Shown here piece after piece: positions 26,248 through 35,049 of a DNA stretch of 64,000 nt. Below the pieces are notes generated by a model. It had not been told where the DNA came from, did no database searches, and saw nothing but the letters and a program-made list of their open reading frames with translations. The stretch is from Kitasatospora sp. Root107 (GTDB lineage: Bacteria > Actinomycetota > Actinomycetes > Streptomycetales > Streptomycetaceae): assembly GCF_001424875.1 (NCBI RefSeq), contig NZ_LMCT01000072.1, forward strand, positions 22,706 through 86,705, written 5' to 3'. Numbering within the stretch: the first letter of the stretch is position 1; every line of letters begins with the position of its first letter. The translations under genes and the position numbers were made by a program.

Positions 26248-27045
26248 TCAGGGCAGGGCCACCACCGGCGCCCGGTCCGCGTACGGGTTGCGCGGGGCCG
26301 GGACGGTGCGCACCTCGAGGACGTCCAGATGCGGGACGGGCGAGCGGTTGTCGAGCTGGGCGAACCGCCAGCGGCCGGTGACCTCGACCCAACTGTTCAG
26401 CGTGGGGGCCTCCTTGCCGTGGATTGCCACCCGGAGCGGGCGGGCGTCGGCGGCGCAGCAGCTGACGGTCAGTCGGTTCAGGTGCCAGTCAGTCCCGGCG
26501 CCGCCCTTGGTGACGAAGCCGGTGAGCAACACCTGACGATCCGTCAGGCTGCCGCTGTCGTGCAGGCTGCGTCCGATGAACTCGGACATCGACATCGGGG
26601 TGACCGGCCCGGTGGCCAGCTCCCGGTAGTCGGCCAGTTCGACGGTGGCGGCGGCCCCGTCCCGGTTCGCGGTGTAGGCGCCGAGCGCGGGCGGCGCGAA
26701 GAGCAGCAGTGCCAGCGCGGGCGCCCCGAGCAACCAGGCGATCCGCGGCCCGGCGCCATGGCTGTGCCCGTGTTCGTCCTCGTCGTCGTGCTCGGCCGCG
26801 TGCGCCTCGACCTGGTACGCCCCGTGCTCGTCCCGCCGGTAGTGGTGAACCGGCTGCCGCAGCAGCGCGCGCAACTCCCGTGCCAGGCCCGTCAGTCCGA
26901 GCCCGAGCAGTACGGCCCCGGAGAGCATCACCAACGGATGCAGGCTCTCCTTGACGTACCGCAGGTAGATCTCGCTCCCGACCGTGATGCGCAGCAGAGC
27001 TGCGCCGAGCAGCGCCAGCAGGGCCGGATACGTCAGCTTCCTCAT
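26248..27045 (-). CDS. TIGR03943-family permease subunit
   Basis: A 265-aa protein from ATG 27045. Two or three N-terminal membrane helices (YPALLALLGAALLRITV, LVMLSGAVLLGLGL) and one more near residue 105 surround a His/Asp/Glu-rich cytoplasmic stretch (EHDDEDEHGHSHG), a likely metal-binding loop. The C-terminal OB-like part (RQVLLTGFVTKGG, WVEVTGRWRF) is typical of the family. Its 4-bp overlap with the permease gene indicates a two-component transporter. Zinc or a related metal is the likely cargo, from context. Confidence 0.82.
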   Translation of the reverse strand: MRKLTYPALLALLGAALLRITVGSEIYLRYVKESLHPLVMLSGAVLLGLGLTGLARELRALLRQPVHHYRRDEHGAYQVEAHAAEHDDEDEHGHSHGAGPRIAWLLGAPALALLLFAPPALGAYTANRDGAAATVELADYRELATGPVTPMSMSEFIGRSLHDSGSLTDRQVLLTGFVTKGGAGTDWHLNRLTVSCCAADARPLRVAIHGKEAPTLNSWVEVTGRWRFAQLDNRSPVPHLDVLEVRTVPAPRNPYADRAPVVALP

Positions 27046-28064
27046 AGCAACACAGCTCCGATCAGCACGCTGACCAGTATCGCGACCACGAAGGTGGTGC
27101 TGGCGAAGCGTGCGGGGAAGGCGCGGCCGAACGCGCCGGACTGAAGGGCGATCAGCTTCATGTCGACCATCGGGCCGACCACCATGAAGGCGAGTCGGGC
27201 GGTGGGGGAGAAGCCGGTGAGCGAGGCGGCGACGAAGGCGTCGGCCTCGGAGCAGACCGAGAGCAGCACGGCGAGCAGTGCCAGCAGCGGCACGGAGAGC
27301 CAGGGCGAGTCGGTGAACATGGCCAACACGCCGGGCGGGACAAGGACGTTGAAGGTCGCCGCCGCCATCGCACCGACCACCAGGAAGCCGCCCGCGTGCA
27401 GGAAGTCGTGCTGCATGCCGCGCCGGAACTCCTCCCAGCGCGAGCCTCCGGTGCCGTGCGATTCAGGGCGCTTCGGCAGCCGCAGCCACTCCTCCTTGCC
27501 GAACCTGATCCAGAGCCAGCCCATGGTGATCGCGGTGATCAGCGAGGCGGCCAGCCGGGCGGCCACCATCTCGGGCTTTCCGGGGAAGGCGATCGCGGTG
27601 GAGACCAGCACCACCGGGTTGACGGCGGGGGCCGAGAGCAGGAAGGCGAGCGCGGCGGCCGGGGTGACCCCGCGCCGCATCAGGCTGCCCGCGACCGGCA
27701 CCGAGGCGCACTCGCAGCCTGGCAGCACCACACCCGCCACCCCGGCCACCGGCACGGCCAGCGCCGGGTTCTTCGGCAGTATCCGGGCGAACAGGCTGGG
27801 CGGGACGAAGGCACCGATCGCGGCCGAGACCACCGTGCCGAGCAGCAGGAACGGCACGCCCTGCACCACGATCGAGACCAGCAGGGTCCGCCAGGCGCCC
27901 ACCACGGCGGCGTCGGACCAGCCGAAAAGTCCGGTGCCCGCCAGGACGATCACCGCGCAGCCGAGCCCGAAGAGCCACCCGGACGACGACTGGGTCTGCT
28001 CGGTCAGCGGCTCCGCCGCCGGCCTGGTCCGACTTCTCGGTGGCGATGCCTGTTTCGTCCCCAT
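27042..28064 (-). CDS. Permease, DUF318/ArsP-like family
   Basis: A 340-aa protein from ATG 28064 (MGTKQASPPR). About eight to ten membrane helices. The family motif VVLPGCECASVPVAGSLMRR has paired Cys, and further markers are SAPAVNPVVLVSTA and SVCSEADAFVAASL, which carry the charged pore residues. Relatives move metal or metalloid compounds. It is translationally coupled to the TIGR03943 gene. A Zur-like palindrome lies 94-108 bp upstream of its start, suggesting zinc-responsive control. Confidence 0.83.
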   Translation of the reverse strand: MGTKQASPPRSRTRPAAEPLTEQTQSSSGWLFGLGCAVIVLAGTGLFGWSDAAVVGAWRTLLVSIVVQGVPFLLLGTVVSAAIGAFVPPSLFARILPKNPALAVPVAGVAGVVLPGCECASVPVAGSLMRRGVTPAAALAFLLSAPAVNPVVLVSTAIAFPGKPEMVAARLAASLITAITMGWLWIRFGKEEWLRLPKRPESHGTGGSRWEEFRRGMQHDFLHAGGFLVVGAMAAATFNVLVPPGVLAMFTDSPWLSVPLLALLAVLLSVCSEADAFVAASLTGFSPTARLAFMVVGPMVDMKLIALQSGAFGRAFPARFASTTFVVAILVSVLIGAVLL

Positions 28065-28157
28065 GCCAAGATCCGCCCCTGCTCTGCGAGCTGCTCGTGG
28101 CAGCACTCGATGACCGGACCGGTCGATCTGCCCGGTCGGCGGAGGCAAGACTAGCGA

Positions 28158-28172
28158 CGATAACCATATTCA
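28158..28172 (-). promoter_or_regulatory. Candidate Zur-type operator ahead of the permease pair
   Basis: The minus strand reads TGAATATGGTTATCG, close to the 7-1-7 actinobacterial Zur box TGAAAATGATTTTCA (11 of 15 match). It lies in the 109-bp gap between the GNAT stop and the permease start and overlaps TATGGT, a possible -10. Palindrome quality is imperfect. Confidence 0.45.
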
Positions 28173-28173
28173 T

Positions 28174-28725
28174 CTACGTCTGAGCGCCTGCCAGTTCTCC
28201 GGGCAGCCGGAGGTTCGGGCGGCCCGGCCCGAGCGGGATCTCGAAGTGCACGGTGGCCACGCCGGGCCCGTGCTCGCCGGTGGTGCGCGCGTCGCAGACC
28301 TCGACCGCCAGGCTGCGCCAGAAGGGTTCGGCGCCGGCGATGTCCACGTTGGTGTGCAGGTAAAGGTGCTGGTAGCCGCCCTCCCGGCCGGCGAACTCCG
28401 TTGCCAGTGCGACCATCCGCCGGGCCAGCCCGTGCCGACGGTGGCCGGCCCGGACGTACACCCGGACGAGTTGTGCGGTGAGCCCCGAGGGATAGCGCTC
28501 GGCCAGCCACTGCGGGTGCGGCGGGTGGGCCGGGCCGCGCGAGTGCAGGGCGGTGTGCCGGGGGTGGTCGAGGTAGGTCGCCTCCAGGGCGACCACGTCC
28601 TCGTGCCAGGCGGGGACGTAGCCGTAGCCGAACTCGCGGTAGAAGGTGTCGAGCATCAGGGCGCGGGCGCCGGGCAGGTCGTCCCGGCGGGCGTGGCGTA
28701 CCTGGTAAGGCTGGTGACTGGTCAT
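28174..28725 (-). CDS. GNAT N-acetyltransferase
   Basis: A 183-aa protein from ATG 28725. Markers are VRVYVRAGHRRHGLARRMV (acetyl-CoA loop) and YQHLYLHTN, then AGAEPFWRSLAVE. It is divergent from the metallophore operon and shares the 146-bp control region holding the long palindrome 28767-28795. That could place it in the same metal regulon, perhaps modifying the product, but nothing in the protein shows the substrate. Confidence 0.83.
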   Translation of the reverse strand: MTSHQPYQVRHARRDDLPGARALMLDTFYREFGYGYVPAWHEDVVALEATYLDHPRHTALHSRGPAHPPHPQWLAERYPSGLTAQLVRVYVRAGHRRHGLARRMVALATEFAGREGGYQHLYLHTNVDIAGAEPFWRSLAVEVCDARTTGEHGPGVATVHFEIPLGPGRPNLRLPGELAGAQT

Positions 28726-28766
28726 CAGTTCGTCCTGGGTGGCGTCGGCCGGTGGGCGGAGTCACA

Positions 28767-28795
28767 GTCTACATGGAAACGGTTTCCATGTAGAC
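28767..28795. promoter_or_regulatory. Perfect 29-bp palindrome with Zur-box core
   Basis: Two perfect 14-bp arms flank a single central G at 28781. The core TGGAAACGGTTTCCA (28774-28788) has the 7-1-7 symmetry and TGxAAAx/xTTTxCA pattern of streptomycete Zur boxes. It sits just upstream of the -35 of the metallophore operon and in the divergent GNAT upstream region, so it could repress both when zinc is plentiful. A different repressor is possible. Confidence 0.65.
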
Positions 28796-28798
28796 GTA

Positions 28799-28828
28799 TT
28801 GAAAATGAAAACGCGTGTCGGCTAGGTT
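28799..28828 (+). promoter_or_regulatory. Putative promoter of metallophore operon
   Basis: TTGAAA (28799-28804) and TAGGTT (28823-28828) with an 18-bp spacer suit a housekeeping-type promoter 44 bp before the GTG of the first gene. TGAAAATGA at 28800-28808 also equals the left half of a Zur box, so the -35 may be a second operator half-site. Confidence 0.5.
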
Positions 28829-28871
28829 CTGCTTCTACACCGTCCTGCCGGGTGGAGCGAGAGGGAGATCC

Positions 28872-30140
28872 GTGGCGCATCTGTTGGTGATCGAAAGCTG
28901 GGTCGGGTCCATGAGCAGACTGCTGCCCAGGGCCATCGGGGAGGGCGGGCACCGGTTCACCTTCCTGACCCGGGACCTGCACCACTACCTCCGGGCGGCG
29001 CCGGCCGACACCGCCCACCCGTTGCTGGCGGCCGCCAACGTGCTGACCGCCGACACCAACGACCCGGACCGGCTGCTCCCGTACGTCGAGCGATTGCACC
29101 AGGTGCTCGGCTTCGACGGGGTGATCTCGTCCTGTGACTACTACCTGCCCACCGTGGCGCTGGTGGCCGAGCGGCTCGGGCTGCCGGGGCCCTCGGTGGC
29201 GGCGGTCACGGCCGCCTGCCGGAAGGATCTGACCCGGCAGCGGCTGGCCGAGGAAGGCGTGCCGGGGCCTCGGTTCGCGCTCTGCCGGGACCGGGACGAG
29301 GCGGTCGAGGCGGCGGCCGGGATCGGCTACCCGCTGGTGGTCAAGCCGGTCGACCTATGCGCCGGGATGCTGGTCCGCAAGGTCGCGAACGAGGCCGAAC
29401 TGTACGCGGCTTACCGGGATTTGGACGAGTTCCCGGTGAACGCCCGGGGGCAGCGGCGGCAGCCCGTGGTGCTGCTGGAGGAGCTGCTCGGCGGGCCCGA
29501 GGTAAGCGTCGAGACCGTGTCGTACGGCGGCCGGACCGAGGTGGTCGGGGTCACCAGCAAGAGCGTCGGTGGTGCGCCCGCCTTCATCGAGACCGGGCAC
29601 ATGTTCCCGGCCGCGCTGAGCCCGGCGGACGCGGCGGCCGCAGCCGAGACCGCCGTCCGGGCGCTGGCCGCGCTCGGGCTCGACCAGCTGGTCGCGCACA
29701 CCGAGATCAAGCTGACCCCGCGCGGCCCCCGGGTGGTCGAGGTCAACCCCCGCCCGGCCGGGAACCGGATCACCGAGCTGATCCGCCGGGTCGCCGGGAT
29801 CGACCTGGCGGCGGCGGCCGTGGACGTCGCGCTCGGCGTCACCCCGGACCTGACGGTCCGTCCGACCGGCGTGGCCAGTGCAGCGATCGCCTTCCTGCTG
29901 CCGGAGCGGGACGGTCTGCTGACCGGGATCGACGGTGCGGAGCAGGTCGGCCAGGAGTCGGCGGTGGTCGAGCTCACCCTCGCCGAGCCGGGCCGCCAGG
30001 TCCGCCGCGCGGTCAGCAACAACGAGTACCTCGGCCACCTGCTGGCCACCGACACCGAGGGCGCCGCCGCGCTCGACACCGCCGAGCGGCTGCTCGCCCG
30101 GCTGGTGCCCTGTTACGCGGAGGAGGCGGTGCCGGTATGA
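28872..30140 (+). CDS. ATP-grasp ligase, first gene of metallophore operon
   Basis: A 422-aa protein from GTG 28872 with GAGGGAG ahead. The ATP-grasp fold shows YPLVVKPVDLCAGMLVRKV (nucleotide-binding Lys and flexible loop), QPVVLLEELLGGPEVSVETV and the Mg-binding end HTEIKLTPRGPRVVEVNPRPAGN. Such enzymes join a carboxylate to an amine through an acyl phosphate and make dipeptides and amino-acid-derived chelators. Its stop overlaps the start of the DUF4213/DUF364 gene. It probably performs one amide-bond step of the small molecule. Confidence 0.87.
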   Translation: MAHLLVIESWVGSMSRLLPRAIGEGGHRFTFLTRDLHHYLRAAPADTAHPLLAAANVLTADTNDPDRLLPYVERLHQVLGFDGVISSCDYYLPTVALVAERLGLPGPSVAAVTAACRKDLTRQRLAEEGVPGPRFALCRDRDEAVEAAAGIGYPLVVKPVDLCAGMLVRKVANEAELYAAYRDLDEFPVNARGQRRQPVVLLEELLGGPEVSVETVSYGGRTEVVGVTSKSVGGAPAFIETGHMFPAALSPADAAAAAETAVRALAALGLDQLVAHTEIKLTPRGPRVVEVNPRPAGNRITELIRRVAGIDLAAAAVDVALGVTPDLTVRPTGVASAAIAFLLPERDGLLTGIDGAEQVGQESAVVELTLAEPGRQVRRAVSNNEYLGHLLATDTEGAAALDTAERLLARLVPCYAEEAVPV

Positions 30141-30946
30141 CCAGCACGAAGACCAGCTCGGTCGACCGACTGGTCGAGCAGGTCAACTCCGGTGCGTACG
30201 GGCTCGATCCGGCGGCCGAGCGGATCGCGCTGGCCTTCACCACCAGCCAGGCCGTCCGGCACTCCGGCCGGGCGAGCGGGTACCGCAACGAGGTGCTCAG
30301 CCTGCGGCTCGGCCCGGCCGTCGGCTCCTGCGCGGTCGAACCCGGCGCGCTGCCGCCCGGGGCGCTGGACGACTGCGTGGGCGCGAGCGTCGCCGAGCTG
30401 CTGGCACATCCGCTGCTGCCGGTGCGGATCGCCGCTCTGGACGCCTTCCTGCTGCTGGCTCGCCCGCACACCCCCGAGTGCGGCGCCCGCCCGGTGCCGA
30501 TCCCGGCCGGGAGTTCGCTGGTCCGCTCGCGGGCCCGAGCCCGTGCGGTGGTCGGCCTGGTCCCGGCCGAGGCCCGGCGGGTGCTGGTGGTCGGCGTGGT
30601 CAACTCGCTGCTGGAGCAGCTCCGCGAGCGCGGCACGGCGTATGTCCCGTGCGACCTTAAGGGCGGGCGGACGGAGTGGGGCGATCCGATCCGGACCGAG
30701 GCCGAACTCGACGACTGCGACGCCCTGTTGGTCTCCGGGATGACGCTCGGCAACGGCAGTTTCGAGACCTTCGCCGAGCATGCCCGGCAGACCGGCAAGC
30801 CGCTGGTGATGTTCGCTCAGACCGGCAGCGCGGTGCTGCCCCGGCTGCTGGGGGACGGGGTCACGGCGGTCAGTGCCGAGCCCTATCCGTTCTTCTGGCT
30901 GGACGGCGGCCCGAGCAGCATCCACCTGTATGGGGGGCTGCGGTGA
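30137..30946 (+). CDS. DUF4213/DUF364 putative heavy-metal chelation protein
   Basis: A 269-aa protein from ATG 30137 in ATGA overlap. The N-terminal half matches DUF4213 (SGYRNEVLSLRLG, ELLAHPLLPVRIAALDAFLL). The C-terminal half is a Rossmann-like DUF364 domain (VLVVGVVNSLLEQL, DALLVSGMTLGNGSFE, KPLVMFAQTGSAVLP). Pfam describes the pair as putative heavy-metal chelation domains; the chemistry is not settled. Its presence in an operon with amino-acid-forming enzymes and a Dpp/Nik-type importer is one of the stronger clues for a metal role. Confidence 0.78.
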   Translation: MTSTKTSSVDRLVEQVNSGAYGLDPAAERIALAFTTSQAVRHSGRASGYRNEVLSLRLGPAVGSCAVEPGALPPGALDDCVGASVAELLAHPLLPVRIAALDAFLLLARPHTPECGARPVPIPAGSSLVRSRARARAVVGLVPAEARRVLVVGVVNSLLEQLRERGTAYVPCDLKGGRTEWGDPIRTEAELDDCDALLVSGMTLGNGSFETFAEHARQTGKPLVMFAQTGSAVLPRLLGDGVTAVSAEPYPFFWLDGGPSSIHLYGGLR

Positions 30947-32022
30947 CCACCGCCCTGCTGCGGCCCGTCGCCGCCAACCCGGAGCTGCTCTCGCTGCTCG
31001 GCCACACCCCGCTGGCCAGGATCAGCGCACCGCTGCCGCAGGCGCACCCCGGCTTCTGGGCGAAGCTGGAGTACCTCGGCGCTGGCGGCATGAAGGCCAG
31101 GTCGGCCGTCGCGATGCTGCGCGGCGCCCACGCCAGGGGTGAACTCCGCAGCGGTGCACCGGTGGTGGAGTCGACCTCGGGCACCCTGGGGATCGGCCTG
31201 GCCTTCGCCGGGCAGGCCCTCGGGCACCCGGTGGTGCTGGTCGGCGACGCCGAACTCGAGCCGTCCATGCGTCAGTTGCTCCGCTCGTACGGAGCCCGTC
31301 TGGAGCTGGTCGAACGACCGGCCGAGCGCGGCGGCTGGCAGGCGGCCCGGCTGGCCCGGCTGCGGGAGGTGCTCGACCGGCTGCCCGGTGCGTACTGGCC
31401 GGACCAGTACAACAACCCGGACAACGCCGCCGGTTACCTCTCGATGGCCCGTGAGCTGACGGACCGCCTGGACCATCTGGACGTGCTGGTGTGCAGCGTC
31501 GGCACCGGCGGCCACAGCGCCGGCCTGGTCGAGCCGCTGCGCCGCCGCTGGCCCCGCCTCCAGGTGATCGGGGTCGACTCGGTCGGCTCGGCGATCTTCG
31601 GGCAGCCCGCCAGGCCCCGGCTGATGCGCGGGCTCGGCAGCAGCATCCACCCGCGCAACGTGGGCTACCGGCACTTCGACGAGGTGCACTGGGTCGGCCC
31701 GGCCGAGGCGGTGGACGCCTGCCGTCGGCTGGCCAGGGGCAGCTTCGTGAGCGGCGGTTGGAGCACCGGCGCGGTCGCCCTGGTCTCCGCCTGGGCCGCC
31801 AGGGTGCAGCCCGGCGCGGTGGTCGCCACCGTCTTCCCGGACGGCCCGCACCGCTACCTGGGCACGGTCTACGACGACGACTGGTGCCACGCCCACCAAC
31901 TGCCCGCACCGGTCTCCCGGCCGGTGGAGATCCCGCACCCCGGCGCCGTCGAAGTGACCGGCTGGGCGCGCTGCCGCACTGTCATCGACCCCCTGACGAC
32001 CGCGTTGGAGACCCGACCGTGA
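30943..32022 (+). CDS. PLP-dependent cysteine-synthase-family enzyme (SbnA-like)
   Basis: A 359-aa fold-type II PLP enzyme from GTG 30943. The PLP lysine lies in GAGGMKARSAVAML, phosphate binding in ESTSGTLGIGLAFAG and SVGTGGHSAG, and substrate loops in YWPDQYNNPDNAAGYLSMAR. It resembles the SbnA branch, whose members make 2,3-diaminopropionate precursors for metallophores such as staphyloferrin B. No partner SbnB-type dehydrogenase is visible, so the amino-acid product may differ. Translationally coupled to both neighbours. Confidence 0.82.
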   Translation: MTTALLRPVAANPELLSLLGHTPLARISAPLPQAHPGFWAKLEYLGAGGMKARSAVAMLRGAHARGELRSGAPVVESTSGTLGIGLAFAGQALGHPVVLVGDAELEPSMRQLLRSYGARLELVERPAERGGWQAARLARLREVLDRLPGAYWPDQYNNPDNAAGYLSMARELTDRLDHLDVLVCSVGTGGHSAGLVEPLRRRWPRLQVIGVDSVGSAIFGQPARPRLMRGLGSSIHPRNVGYRHFDEVHWVGPAEAVDACRRLARGSFVSGGWSTGAVALVSAWAARVQPGAVVATVFPDGPHRYLGTVYDDDWCHAHQLPAPVSRPVEIPHPGAVEVTGWARCRTVIDPLTTALETRP

Positions 32023-33071
32023 AACTCGACCTACGCGTGGTGGAGCTCCATCTCACCGAACCGCTGCGCATCTCCCGCTCCACCATGGCCTCGCGCGACG
32101 CGGTCGAACTCGCCGTCCGGCACGGCGGGTTGAGCGGCTACGGCGAGGTGGTCGCCAGTACGTACCTGGGCCTGCCCACCGAGCGGATCCTCCGGCACAG
32201 TCGGGCCCTCGACCTGGCCCGCTACCCCGACCCGGAGACCGCGCTGATCGAACTCCAGCGCCTGGAGGCCCCGTTCAAGGAGCTGCCGCCCGGAGTGCTG
32301 GCCGGGGTGGAGGCCGCCCTGCTCGACCTGGTCGGCAAGCGGGCCGGTGCCCCCGTGCACCAACTCCTCGGACTGCTCGGTACCCCGGCCGCCGCCACCG
32401 CCCGCACCATCGCCATCGTCGACCCCGTCCGGGCCGCCGCCCAGGCCGCCCGGCTGGCGGTCAGCGGCTTCCGGGTGCTCAAGGTCAAGGCGGGCTCGCC
32501 CGATCCCGAGGACGACCTGGCCCGGGTCAGGGCCGTGCAGATAGGAGCCCCCGAGGCCGAGTTGCTGCTCGACCCGAACGGTGCCTGGACGGTGGCCCAG
32601 TCGCTGGCCCTGATACCGAGGTTCGCCGAGCTCGGGGTGACCGCCGTCGAGCAGCCCACCGCCCCCGGGCACCCGGAGTGGCTGGCCGAGGTGGCCGAAC
32701 GCTCCGAACTGCCGGTGATCGCCGACGAGGACGCCGTCTCACTGGACGACGCCGAGCGGCTGGCCGGGCGGGTGCAGGGCATCAACATCAAGCTCGCCAA
32801 GTGCGGCGGCGTCTCGGCCGCGCTGCGGATCTGCGCCGCCCTGCACGGCAGCGGCACCGAGGTGATGCTCGGCTGTCTGACGGCGAGTTCGCTCGGCATC
32901 GCCCCCGCCGTGCACCTGGTGGACCGGGCGCGCTGGGTCGACCTGGACGGCCACCTGCTGCTCCGGCACGACCCCTGGCGCGGCATCGGCGGCACCGACG
33001 GCGTGGTCCGGGCCGCCGACCGGGCCGGGCTCGGCGTCCGGCCGGCCGAGACGCCCGGGACGACCGCGTGA
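32019..33071 (+). CDS. Enolase-superfamily epimerase/cycloisomerase
   Basis: A 350-aa protein from GTG 32019. The C-terminal barrel has the muconate-lactonizing/dipeptide-epimerase set: KVKAG (KxK), metal ligands in DPNGAW, VEQP and ADED, and the opposite-face lysine in NIKLAKCGG. The N-terminal capping domain begins LRVVELHLTEPLRISRS. Dipeptide epimerases invert an alpha carbon in a dipeptide, which fits the ATP-grasp ligase at the head of the operon. The exact substrate is unknown. Confidence 0.83.
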   Translation: MKLDLRVVELHLTEPLRISRSTMASRDAVELAVRHGGLSGYGEVVASTYLGLPTERILRHSRALDLARYPDPETALIELQRLEAPFKELPPGVLAGVEAALLDLVGKRAGAPVHQLLGLLGTPAAATARTIAIVDPVRAAAQAARLAVSGFRVLKVKAGSPDPEDDLARVRAVQIGAPEAELLLDPNGAWTVAQSLALIPRFAELGVTAVEQPTAPGHPEWLAEVAERSELPVIADEDAVSLDDAERLAGRVQGINIKLAKCGGVSAALRICAALHGSGTEVMLGCLTASSLGIAPAVHLVDRARWVDLDGHLLLRHDPWRGIGGTDGVVRAADRAGLGVRPAETPGTTA

Positions 33072-34270
33072 GGACGGTCCGCGCGGTCCGGAGCTTCCCG
33101 CTGCCCGTACGGCTGCTGCTGGTCAACCAACTCGGCGTCAACACCGGCTTCTACCTGCTGATCCCGTACCTGGCCACCCACCTCGGGCAGGACCTGGGCC
33201 TGTCGGCGGTGGCGGTCGGGCTGGTGCTCGGCGTGCGCAACCTCAGCCAGCAGGGCCTGTTCATCCTGGGCGGCTCGGCCGCCGACCGGCTCGGCGCGCG
33301 GGGCGTGATCATCGCGGGGTGCGCGCTGCGCACCGTCGGCTTCGGTCTGTTCGCGCTCGGCGACGGGATGACCGTCCTGCTGGCCGCCTCGGCACTCAGC
33401 GGACTGGCCGGAGCGCTGTTCAACCCGGCCGTGCGGACCTACCTGGCGCACGAGTCGGCGGAGCGGAAGGCGGAGGCGTTCGCCCTGTTCAGCGTCTTCG
33501 CCACCACGGGTGCGCTGCTCGGCCCGCTGCTCGGCACGGCGCTGCTGCTGGTCGACTTCCGGGCAGCCGCGCTCACCGCCGCCGGGATCTTCGCCCTGCT
33601 GACGGTGGCCCAGGCCTGCGTCCTGCCACCCCGGCCGGTGCCGGCGCCGAGCACCGGCGTGCTCGGGGACTGGCGCGAAGTCCTCGGCGACCGCCGGTTT
33701 CTGGCCTTCGCGCTGGCCCTGGTCGGCCTGTACGCGCTGGAGAGCCAGCTCTACTTGCTGCTGCCCGACCGGGCGCGCCAGGTCACCGGCTGGGACGGCG
33801 CGGTCAGCCTGCTCTTCCTGACCAGCACGGTCGCCAACCTCACCCTGCAACTGCGAATAACCCGCTCGCTCCAGCAGCGCGGCACCCGGGGCCGGTGGAT
33901 CGCCCTGGGACTGCTGGTCGCCGGGCTCGCCTTCCTGCTGCCCCTGCTGGCAGGCGGGTTGGTGCCGCTGCTGCTGACCGCGCTGCTGCTGCACGTCGGT
34001 GTGATGATCGCTCAGCCCTTCGTCCAGGAGCTGATACCCGCCTTCGGCCGGGCCAGCCTGACCGGCACCTACTACGGCGTCTTCTACCTGGTCTCCGGAC
34101 TCGCCGCCGCGCTCGGTAACGCCTCCGTCGGCTGGGCGATGGACACCGCCGACTGGGCGCCCTGGCTGCTCTGCTGCGCCCTCGGACTGACCTGCGCCCT
34201 CGCGGTCGCCCGGCAACGGGCCCGACTGCCTGATCCGACCGTCCGACAGCTGATCGGAGAACCGCTATGA
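33068..34270 (+). CDS. MFS transporter, likely exporter of the metallophore
   Basis: A 400-aa protein from GTG 33068 within GTGA. Twelve hydrophobic helices; MFS loop motif GGSAADRLGARGVI between helices 2 and 3; LSGLAGALFNPAVRTYLA is typical of drug/metabolite exporters. It lies between biosynthetic genes and an importer operon, coupled on both sides, so export of the product followed by re-uptake through the ABC system is the simplest reading. Confidence 0.87.
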   Translation: MRTVRAVRSFPLPVRLLLVNQLGVNTGFYLLIPYLATHLGQDLGLSAVAVGLVLGVRNLSQQGLFILGGSAADRLGARGVIIAGCALRTVGFGLFALGDGMTVLLAASALSGLAGALFNPAVRTYLAHESAERKAEAFALFSVFATTGALLGPLLGTALLLVDFRAAALTAAGIFALLTVAQACVLPPRPVPAPSTGVLGDWREVLGDRRFLAFALALVGLYALESQLYLLLPDRARQVTGWDGAVSLLFLTSTVANLTLQLRITRSLQQRGTRGRWIALGLLVAGLAFLLPLLAGGLVPLLLTALLLHVGVMIAQPFVQELIPAFGRASLTGTYYGVFYLVSGLAAALGNASVGWAMDTADWAPWLLCCALGLTCALAVARQRARLPDPTVRQLIGEPL

Positions 34271-35049
34271 CCAGCGGAAACCTGCTGACCGACACGCCCG
34301 AGCTGTACGAGCTCCGGTTCCCCGACCCCGACCACCTGGCGGCCCGCTGGGCCGACGCCACCCTGCGCCGCTACGGCGCCGGGCCCCGCGTGCTCGACCT
34401 CGGCTGCGGCACCGGCCGGGACGCCGCCTGGCTGCACCGGCACGGCGGGCGGCACGTGCTCGGCCTGGACAGCTCCCCGGCGATGGTCGAGTACCGCTGC
34501 GGCGACATGCGCGAACTCGATCTGGGGGAGCGCAGGTTCGACGCGGTGCTCTGCCTGGACAGCGCGCTGCTGTACTGCCACACCAACCAGGACCTCGACC
34601 GCCTGCTCGAGCGCTGCCGCCAGCACCTCGCCCCCGGCGGCCTGTTGGTGGCGGAGATGCGCAACGGAGCGTACTTCCTCGGCCGGACCGACCTGCTGGA
34701 CACCGTCCGCACCGACAGCGTCGAGCACGACGGTGTCCGGTACACCTCCCGCACCAGGCTGTGGATCGACCACCCGGCCCAACTGCTGCGCCGCTCCCGG
34801 GAGTGGAGCACCGAGGACGGCAGTGCGCCGGTCGAGCAGCGCTCCGCCTGGCGGCTGCTCTTCCCGCAGGAGCTGCGCCACCTGCTGGCGGCGCACGGCT
34901 TCGAGGTGCTCACCCTGCACGACCGCCCGGGCCCGCGGACCGAACCGGCCTGGACCGAGGGCGCCGAACCCGCCGACACCGCCGACTCCGACCGGCTGCA
35001 CCTGGTCGCCCGACTTGCCGACACCACCACTGAAACGAGCAGACCGTGA
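34267..35049 (+). CDS. Class I SAM-dependent methyltransferase
   Basis: A 260-aa protein from ATG 34267. Motif I is VLDLGCGTGRDAAWL, the acidic end of strand 2 is VLGLDSSP, then FDAVLCLDSALLYC and LAPGGLLVAEM. No extra domain. In this operon it probably methylates the small-molecule product or an intermediate (N-, O- or S- cannot be told). It overlaps the MFS stop and the substrate-binding-protein start. Confidence 0.85.
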   Translation: MTSGNLLTDTPELYELRFPDPDHLAARWADATLRRYGAGPRVLDLGCGTGRDAAWLHRHGGRHVLGLDSSPAMVEYRCGDMRELDLGERRFDAVLCLDSALLYCHTNQDLDRLLERCRQHLAPGGLLVAEMRNGAYFLGRTDLLDTVRTDSVEHDGVRYTSRTRLWIDHPAQLLRRSREWSTEDGSAPVEQRSAWRLLFPQELRHLLAAHGFEVLTLHDRPGPRTEPAWTEGAEPADTADSDRLHLVARLADTTTETSRP

